This document shows, piece by piece, positions 56,699-64,000 of a stretch of 64,000 nucleotides of DNA. The stretch is from Seiridium cupressi (taxonomy: Eukaryota > Ascomycota > Sordariomycetes > Amphisphaeriales > Sporocadaceae). The position numbers were made by a program, and so were the translations under genes. The stretch's first letter is position 1; every line of letters starts with the position of its first letter. The stretch is taken from the NCBI GenBank assembly GCA_036674765.1, contig JARVKI010000046.1, positions 248,001 to 312,000 on the forward strand, given 5' to 3'. The notes under the pieces are model-generated. The model ran no database searches and was not told where the DNA came from. It was given only the letters and a program-made list of their open reading frames with translations.

Positions 56699-58534
56699 AT
56701 GTCCGTGATGCCTTCTTTCGAATGCCATGTTTTTAGCACGTTCGCTGCTCTTCTCGTCCTTCTCTCATGTAATGCATCCGCATCCAGCGCCAAGAATGAC
56801 ATATATGACTATGTAACCAAGCTCCAACACTCAGACAAATAATTACTGTGTCCTAACCAAACGGCCAGATCATAATAGGCGGCGGCACGGCCAAGGTCTG
56901 CCTGACTATAGCATCCTACTAATTGAAGCTGGACCATCGGGCCCCGACGAGCCCAAAATAAATATCCTAGCCCTCCGTAGATCACTATAGGCGGCCCTCT
57001 TGACTGGAACCTAACCACTATTCCCCAAGCCAGTGCTAGCAGTTGAAACTTGTCCGTGCCTAGGGAAAAGTCCTTGGAGGCAGTTCAGCGCTCAATTTCA
57101 TGGTCTGGAACCGAGCTAGTGTTGCTGAATACGACGCTTGGGGAGAAGTTGGCAATCCAGGCTGGGACTGGGAATCTGTCAGTGAGGGCATGGCCAGTCT
57201 GAGAGCTTCACGAACCTGAACCTCACCGAGGCTGGATTTGACGTCCGTGGGACGCCAGGGCCGATAAACACAACTCTCGGTCGCTATGTCCCTGAGAATG
57301 AGCTTTTGTGGAAATCAACAATGGAAAACTTGAGGATTCTCCATAACATCGACTCCTTGGACGGGAATCCGTTGGGAATCGCTTTTAGCATTGACTCCGT
57401 CAGATGGGATCGATCGTACAGCGCCAATTCGCACTTGCCACAGGCCGGACCAAACCTCGAAGTGCTCGTGAATACTCGAGTCACACGGGTCAACGTCAAG
57501 GAGACAGCCGATGGAGGGTTTACTGCGACTGGCATCACTTTTGAAGACAGCACGATTATCCAGGCCCGCAAAGAGGTGATTATATCCGCCGGTTCACTCC
57601 AGAGTCCGGGCCTGCTGGGATTATCCTGAATCGGTCAGAAAGAAGTGCTCGATGTGGCGGGCATTGAACAGCTGATCGACCTTCCGGGCGTCGGCGAAAG
57701 CCTCCAAGATCACCTCCGGGTTCAGCTGGTATGTCAACTAAAAGAGGGCCACACCTCGCTCGACCAGCTGATCTACAACTCTACGTTTGCCGCAGAACAG
57801 TTCGCTCTCCGGGAGAGCCAAGAGTATTCCATCTACGACGAAGCCCCGAATGGGATCTCGCTCTTAAGCTACACCCAGGCATTTGGCAACGACACCACAT
57901 CCGCCTTGCTTGCACTTGCGGAGGCGGAGTTCGGGAACTCCACAAATGTCATCGAACAGAAAAAGTTAGAACTGCTTTCTGATGATTCCTAGCGAAAGTT
58001 GGAATCGTATTTGTGAATGGGTATCCCGCTCCCGGTAGATCGGACTACGGCAACAATTATGTTTCTCTTATCGTCGCTTTGATGCATACACTCAGCCTCG
58101 GAAGTGTCCACATCACGTCTTCCAATATCAGTGACTTGCCGACGCTTGATCCGAGAGTGTTGTCCAGCGAGCACGACCTTCAGGCCCAGATCGCCATTGG
58201 AAAGCTCGCGAGAAAAATTGGGCAATCTGAGCCTCGGGCTGGCACCCTTGTTAGTGAGACCGAGCCAGGTCTTGACACTGTTCATACCGAAGAGGAATGG
58301 AGTGGATTTGTAGAAGAAACAGCACTTTCCTTCTATCACATGGCGGGGACTTGTGCTATGTGACCAAAGGAGTAAGGCGGTGTGGTGGATCCGAACTTGA
58401 AAGTTTGGGGAACTACGAATTCGCGGGTAGTAGATGCAAGCATTGTCCCGCTGCTCATTGCTTCGCATACAAAGACCGCTGTGTATGGGGTTGCAGAAAG
58501 AGCAGCGAGACTCATTGTCGAGAGTGCGAAATAA
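56699..58534 (+). pseudogene. GMC oxidoreductase, heavily decayed
   Basis: Recognisable pieces appear in order but in different frames. They are a signal peptide (from 56699), the FAD loop IIIGGGTA with a damaged end, IEAGPSGPDEP, LGGSSALNFMVWNRAS, and a long intact middle (57306-57629) including VIISAGSLQSPGLLGLS. Then come LPGVGESLQDH, the catalytic YHMAGTCAM, and the C-terminal SRVVDASIVPLLIASHT to a stop at 58534. Between them are TGA, TAA and TAG stops, at least three frameshifts and a deletion after the FAD loop. GMC enzymes oxidise alcohols, often secreted ones such as aryl-alcohol oxidase. Neighbours suggest it once worked with the SDR and P450. Confidence 0.9.
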
Positions 58535-58711
58535 GGTTATGCAGTTGAGATGATAAACTCGGCAGTGTCAAGTGGCAAAGATGTCAGAGAGAAGGATACA
58601 CCACAAATTTTACAATAAACGAGAACCAAACCACATTTGATGATGTGTCCATGGAATTTATTGATACTATGTACATTGATTTCCATCCACAACCCAGGAC
58701 GTGCAATGAGC

Positions 58712-60802
58712 TTAGGTGGCATTCGAAATGGCCAATAAGGCCTCATAGTCGGGTGTTCCCCAGCCAGTGGCAGGGTCCCATCCCTAAAAGATATGTTAGT
58801 AAATGAGATTATACAGAGTCATCAGACCTTTACTTACAGAAGCGGCAGAGAACCCAGCGCCACCAGTAATGACTCCTCGGCATCCTGTGGTTTTGCCAGT
58901 AGTGATATCGTTGAATGCAGAGCTAGCGTTGCTATACAGCCAGGGATTCAGGAAACCTAGTGTAGCCTTGCCGGCAGCCAGCCTCTCACTGTTGAGGAGC
59001 TGCACTATACTAGCGAATATAGGCGATGAGCAACTTGTTCCAGAAACAGAAACGGTATCACCGTCGTCAACGATACGGACGCTAGTTGCTTGAGCCGCAA
59101 CGTCTGGATAGGCACGTCCCGAGGCATTGAAGTATTGGGAAACGTTATCGGTGTTGCTGGAAATCCATGCCTCCACAGCCGCCGTTTGGTAACTGGGCTG
59201 GCCAAAGATCTCGGAAAATCCAGCACCGCCACTCGTCCAAGCCTGTTCCGTAGTAGTTCCTTGGGTTCCGCCGACAGTAGTGATCCAGGGACAGGCGGCA
59301 GGGAAGGCGGTCGTGAATTGTGTCTCGCCATTCAGCTTGCAGGTCGATCCCACACTGGAATCTCCCGACGATGCAAGGAACGAAACACCACGAGCACCAA
59401 CCTCGGAGAATAGGTTGCAGACTTCGTCAGCGTAACTCAAGGGCACAGTGCTTTCGTCGTCGCCATAAGAGATGGAAACGGTGTTGGGCAGATCCGCATC
59501 ATCTAGTGCTTGAAGATACTCCAAAAACTCAAGGTAAGGCTCATTGTCGTTTGTACCACTCCCAACGATTGGCGGACTTCCTCCAACGCTGTAAAAGACG
59601 TTGGGAATATCCTTGGTGATAGCACGTGCATATTGCACATCGAGGTTTGCCTCCACGCCTACAGCAGAACCAGGGTTGGCTGGGCAAGTTCCACCGTTGA
59701 TGAGCACGCAGGTGTAAGTCTCATCGGTATTGTCGGTGATTGCAAAGTCGTCCAAAAAGGTAGCAAGATCGGATTTGCTAGGATGTTGCTCGAGGAAGCC
59801 ACCAATACCAATGAGGCCATTGCTCTGCTCAGAAGTGCTAGAGGCAAAGTTGTACAAGTTAGACAGACACTCGGGGGTTACACCACTCGTGCAGCCGGCA
59901 ACTGCATCAATCTCGACCGTGTCCTCTACCTCGGAAGCCGGGACGACGGAGCTGATGGTGGACCGAAACCCAAAGAAGGTCGTTGGTTGTACCATGCTAA
60001 TATGCCCATTAAGACTGTCAGGAATACTGTATTGTAGTGTCCTGACCACCTGCGCTCCAGTTTCACTGTCGGCTGTAATTTGTGAGCTTACGAAGACTGG
60101 AGGAGAAAAGACGGCTCGTCACCATAGTGCATGATGCTGATGTAGGGGAACCTAGGGGTTTCTTACCAAACACATTGTAGTCAGTTTGCAGAAGCTTTTC
60201 GACTTGACTAATACTGGCTTTCACAATGACAGTGTTACCACGTGCCGAAATTGTGGCGTTCTCCGCGAGACCCTCTTGACTGAGCCAATCCAGAACGAGT
60301 GACTTGGATTCGTCTTTGGGAGCAATCTTGCTATCGATCTCAGCTTGTGAGAGATGCTTGCCGTAGAGTTCGTGGCCAGGCGTTGCGATCTACGTTGGTG
60401 TTAATGACTTTTGGACTCCATCCTATGTTTCCTGGACAACGCAGGTGGTGCACTCCATAAAGCGCGGATATAAATCTCTGGGTGACGTACGTTCAAAGCA
60501 AGTTCATGGAAATCGGCCATGTTCTGTTGAGCAAGCTTGATTCGCAACTCCAATGTCGAATCGTCCTTGCTAAAGCCAGCAACATCTTGCTTGGCGAATC
60601 GGCTCGGTGCTGCGCTGATTGACTCGAAGACGCTGGTCTTGGTGAAATCCGCAGAGCGCTTGTTGCCGCCGAAACCAAAGGTGGGGAAGGCCAAGCTGCC
60701 GGCAGCCAGAGCCGCTACAGGGAGGAGAGAGACATGCATGACGCCCAGAAACGTGGTGAAGAAGCGCTGGGGAAGACGGGAGAACGAAAGCAACGTCGCC
60801 AA
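58712..60802 (-). CDS. Secreted sedolisin (family S53 peptidase)
   Basis: The spliced model is complement(58712..58783, 58838..60072, 60167..60389, 60491..60802), giving 613 aa; three introns keep phase. A second ATG at 60739 begins a better signal peptide (MHVSLLPVAALAAGSLAFP), so a 592-aa form is more likely in vivo. An activation prodomain (about 180 residues) precedes the catalytic domain. The S53 residues are visible: Glu and Asp in VGVEANLDVQYA, the oxyanion Asp in SSGDSSVG, and the Ser in SGTSCSSP. The calcium site is near DITTGKTTGCR with the final GWDPATGWGTPDY. This family includes tripeptidyl-peptidases active at acid pH that feed fungi on external protein. Confidence 0.95.
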
Positions 60803-61782
60803 GTGAAGCCAAGGATAAACAAGCCTTTAAGTAAGGAACAGTCCGCGTTCTCCCCGCAGGCGGCTGTATATTAGCCTGAGAGATTTATACCACGACGCTG
60901 TAACGTTAACGAATCCATGCTGGAAGGACGAACCAGATGCAGCATCTCGAAATGTTCCTCGAATAGTCTAACCGCACTCGGGGGTTGCAGTGGACTGCCG
61001 AGACGGGTAGGTTATGTCGATCCTAGGGGCTAGGGCCCCGAAAGGAAGGTGAGGCCCGCTCTAATACCGTTAAACCTTGGTCACGACTTCTGCTCGCATT
61101 TAGGCCCACCCCAAACGCTATCGCTTTCGCCGCAGTGTCTTTTGCGTCTTGGATGATGCGATCCAATTTAAGGTGTGGCGTCCCTCTTCCCGGGATGCGG
61201 TTGCCTGGAATCGACGGACCCTCAGGGTTCCTGCGTCCGGCGATAGGCAGATGGATGCTGGCCTTCAACAAGCCTCGACGGACTGCAATAATCGCTCCAA
61301 TCGATCTCCAGCCCTGTATCAGAGTATGCACCACATCACGAGGCACGCACCACAGCATGAGAGCCAAGACAAACATCGACCAACGCGCGCCTTGATATTG
61401 CTCTCGGAAGCGAAGGTTTTCCTGTCACGAGCCCATGTTGCTCCCGCTGGACGCTACGACCACCCGGTCCAAGTACAAAAGTGTGCTACATAATGATATG
61501 GGTCACAAGTAATCCCGTTACGAATGCATATCAGTGGTCAAGGTCAAGACAATTGATGATCGATAAGCCAGGCACAAGCGAGCTTTAGATAGAAATCAAT
61601 GCTACCTCAATATAGCCCGCCGCCTTCGGTACCGGACACTACATTGTGTGGTCGAATCATGACGGTCGTATGGACATGGGCAAACCTTTACTCTTTCAAC
61701 CCCTCCCTATCGTGGCTGTCAGCCTTGCCATTCTTGTGGCTCGTGACCTAAAGGAAGTATCGCATGTGAATGGCCCATCTTC
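60803..61782. other. Intergenic, nothing recognised
   Basis: This 980-bp stretch lies upstream of the sedolisin gene and downstream of the second SDR. Frames of 86-117 codons overlap on both strands without recognisable features. Confidence 0.45.
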
Positions 61783-62829
61783 TTACTGGAAATTGAATTC
61801 ATCAACACTCACAATGCTGTTCAATGCTTTCTGCCCCGCTAAAAACTCATCGTAGAGCTCTTTACCAAGCCAACTGGGCCCGATGGACCGGAGTGCTTTC
61901 TCGATCTCATAGGTCTTCGCCCCAGCCACATACAGGCCTTCCCCGCTTGCTGCAGAGGAGAGCGCATAGAGGGAAGCGTCAGCAACATCTGTTGGTTCAT
62001 TACAGGAACTGCCCAGCGACTCATAGAGACTTATGATGCCTTGAGTCATCTGCGTTTCTGTTTCCAGTCAGGTTTCTAGCAATACTCAAACGGCGACGTG
62101 TACCTGCTCACTTGTCAAATCTGGTAAGACGACATTGACCCGAATGCCTTCTGTATCCTGTAGAAACCCATGGGAACTCCGAAATAATCCAAGCACGCCA
62201 TGCTTGGTGGCACTATATTGGTATGTTCCAGAGAAGTCGCCGAAAGCTGTGACGGAGCTCACAAGCAGGACCGACGCATCGCGTTGCGCCTCGCCATGAG
62301 CCGCAAGGCTTTTGCGAAGGAAATGAACAGCTACTCTCATAAAGAATATTGACCCTTTCAGGTTCACATCTAGCACGAGTGACGGTGGTGCTTCTTCGAT
62401 GGCGGCATCGTCAGTGTTGCTGGCAGACAATGGGTACATATCGGACACGCCAGCATTCGAAATGGCATGATCGATGCGGCCGTGGATCGACCAAGCTGTT
62501 CTGAACAAGCTGAGGACAGACTCGTACTGTGACACATTTGTCTTCACGAATGTGACCTGGTCGGGCAGATCAGACTTTGGCTCGTTGATATCGCCAAATA
62601 CCACTTTTGCGCCAATTCCTATAAAGGATCAGCGGCACAGCAAGCAAGGTGATGGTAAAAAATCACCAGCCAATTGAGAGATTACTGCCGCCCCAATACC
62701 AGTCGTTCCGCCTCTCGAGGTTAGCGAATTAAATACAATATTTCGGGCGCAACAATCAGTCACCTGAGATTACGACAATCTTGTCCTTGAGCTTGGCAAA
62801 ATCATTTTTCGATATCTCCACGGTGCCAT
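61783..62829 (-). pseudogene. Short-chain dehydrogenase/reductase with a one-base defect at the start
   Basis: Exons complement(61783..62049, 62104..62618, 62667..62711, 62764..62829) join well: VVISGGTTGIGAAVISQLA across two introns, then GAKVVFGDI, the NAG motif (AISNAGVSD), and YSATKHG as the catalytic YxxxK. Three of the introns (50-53 nt) keep phase. The only ATG (62829) reads MAPW and is one base out of step with the coding frame VEISKNDFAKLKDK; one missing base after MAP would correct it and give 297 aa. Alternatives are a different start in an unseen exon or a sequencing error. Function is a generic NAD(P)-dependent oxidoreductase. Confidence 0.65.
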
Positions 62830-63240
62830 GTTGGGATGGAAAGATTGCAATTTATGGGCTTTGGCAGTTATTACTCCGGAATCAGGGCGACTGATGATTA
62901 CGTGGGAGAAGGTGGTGAAAATATCATTCGAATATAAATTGAATTGACGAGCAATTATTTGAGGGGGAGAGAAGCATACATGCTTGAGCAATTGTCCTCG
63001 GTAAATAAAGGGACATGTCCTACTCCGCACAAGCCAAGACCTCAACCGAGGCGTGAGCGTGATGCATAACATTCTATTGGTTCACAAATGCAAGCCACAT
63101 TTATTCCGCGGCAATGATTATTAAAACTTTAATAGCTGTAGCTCTCCAAACTCCTATACTCCTTGCTAGCCAATGGTATTTCAACATTCCCAACGCTTGT
63201 AACGCCAACCTGGTAGCCATGCGGCCAAGACCCGATTTCT
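62830..63240. other. Intergenic, SDR promoter region
   Basis: This gap separates the SDR start and the 3' end of the glycoside hydrolase gene. No other gene is supported. Confidence 0.5.
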
Positions 63241-63999
63241 CTAGAAGTCTAAAAATCTCCCTTGGATGACTCCGCTCTGGTCATAAGTTCCAAACACTTT
63301 CCCATCGAATCCCAATAGACCAGGCCAATGACTATCTGCATCACCGACAGTTTCGGGAGTAGTAGACCACTCTATCTTCCCATCCTTCAGTCCATCACTA
63401 GTCACACTCTTGACCTGCGCCGCGCTGGGCCAGTCCTGAGTGCTTGTGCTCTCATCGGTCATGAACAGAACCGCTAGCCCATGGTCTCCTACCTTGACGA
63501 TTTGGGGGCTGCCTGCCTGCTTCGTGTCCGCTGGCATGTATACCACGTCCCTGTCTGTGTAGCTTAACCCTCCATCGTATGACACGGCGTATTCGACGTT
63601 GAACATGGACTCGCCTCGGCTCGTCGTCTCAAACACCATGACTAATGCGTCTGTCCCGTTCTTTTGATCCTTCACCTTGACGATCCCTTGCATGCCATCT
63701 CTTAACTTCTTGCTCTCGTCGTGAATCTTGAGATTGACCGGCTGGCTCCAAGTCGATCCATCTTCCGAGACGGTCTTGAAGGTCTCCTGGTTATCCGTGG
63801 CCAGCTCCCCACTATAGGTCATTTCGATCTTTCCGCCCTCGCCAATTCGCATAAATGGCTCCCAAATACCCAATCCACCGGTGCTTTCCGCCGAGAACTC
63901 GACCGCTTGGCTGGCGAACTTCCAGGACTTGCCACCATCCTTGCTGCGGCAGACTGTGATGCGGAACCAGGTATAATCGCCGTCGTCGTTTCGGTCGTG
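63241..63999 (-). CDS. Asp-box (BNR) glycoside hydrolase, N-terminus beyond the window
   Basis: The frame is open from the right edge to a stop at 63241 (253 visible codons). Asp-box motifs of sialidase-type propellers are present (SKDGGKSW; SEDGSTW; SYDGGLSY), together with GLGIWEPFMRIGEGGKIEM and DSHWPGLLGFDG. The order fits fungal GH93 exo-arabinanases or related BNR proteins, which are secreted and act on plant cell-wall side chains. The signal peptide and first blades are outside the window, so the family choice is provisional. Confidence 0.75.
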   Translation of the reverse strand, partial: HDRNDDGDYTWFRITVCRSKDGGKSWKFASQAVEFSAESTGGLGIWEPFMRIGEGGKIEMTYSGELATDNQETFKTVSEDGSTWSQPVNLKIHDESKKLRDGMQGIVKVKDQKNGTDALVMVFETTSRGESMFNVEYAVSYDGGLSYTDRDVVYMPADTKQAGSPQIVKVGDHGLAVLFMTDESTSTQDWPSAAQVKSVTSDGLKDGKIEWSTTPETVGDADSHWPGLLGFDGKVFGTYDQSGVIQGRFLDF

Positions 64000-64000
64000 G

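Overview
The window is nuclear DNA of a filamentous ascomycete (Pezizomycotina). Most genes carry short spliceosomal introns, mainly 49-155 nt with GT..AG ends. The gene content is typically fungal: Zn2Cys6 and fungal C2H2 regulators, a HET-domain gene, CVNH, sedolisin, AA5 copper radical oxidase, tannase-type esterase, and an APC permease of the choline/amine type. The P5A ATPase reads closest to Sordariomycete versions from memory, but the class is not proven. I rebuilt gene models by joining open frames at splice sites that keep phase; coordinates below are outer bounds and exons are in the evidence.

Layout. 1-5 kb: the 3' end of an unknown gene, an intron-bearing tRNA-Ala, a long CTC microsatellite, a damaged unknown gene, an AT-rich relic and one unknown gene. 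5.9-18.1 kb: an MFS sugar/quinate-type transporter, a 193-bp MITE-like element, a secreted CVNH protein, a CofD/YvcK-like protein and the P5A ATPase Spf1. 19.8-30.3 kb: an extracellular and plant-polymer set comprising a tannase/feruloyl esterase with a one-base frameshift, a kelch-mucin membrane protein, an AA5 copper radical oxidase with two PAN domains, a small unknown gene and a frameshifted alpha/beta hydrolase. 30.8-38.7 kb: a Zn2Cys6 regulator, a DUF3445 (HODM-type amine N-demethylase-like) protein, an EutQ-like cupin and an amine/choline-type permease; together these suggest an amine-utilisation locus. 39-46.3 kb: a HET pseudogene with six in-frame stops and no frameshift, a multi-exon membrane protein, and a C2H2 protein. 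47.5-58.5 kb: an unknown gene, then a P450, a Zn2Cys6 regulator, an SDR and a decayed GMC oxidoreductase, which look like a small specialised-metabolism cluster. A perfect 156-bp tandem duplication carrying a CGG-N15-CCG palindrome lies in the divergent regulator/SDR promoter. 58.7-64 kb: a secreted sedolisin, a second SDR with a disrupted start, and an Asp-box glycoside hydrolase that runs off the right edge.

Three otherwise intact genes (tannase, hydrolase, second SDR) are each off by exactly one base. This means either recent inactivation or consensus errors in the assembly. The strongest leads are the duplicated operator-like promoter, the candidate amine locus, the point-mutated HET gene, and the AA5 enzyme with Tyr in place of the galactose-oxidase Trp.
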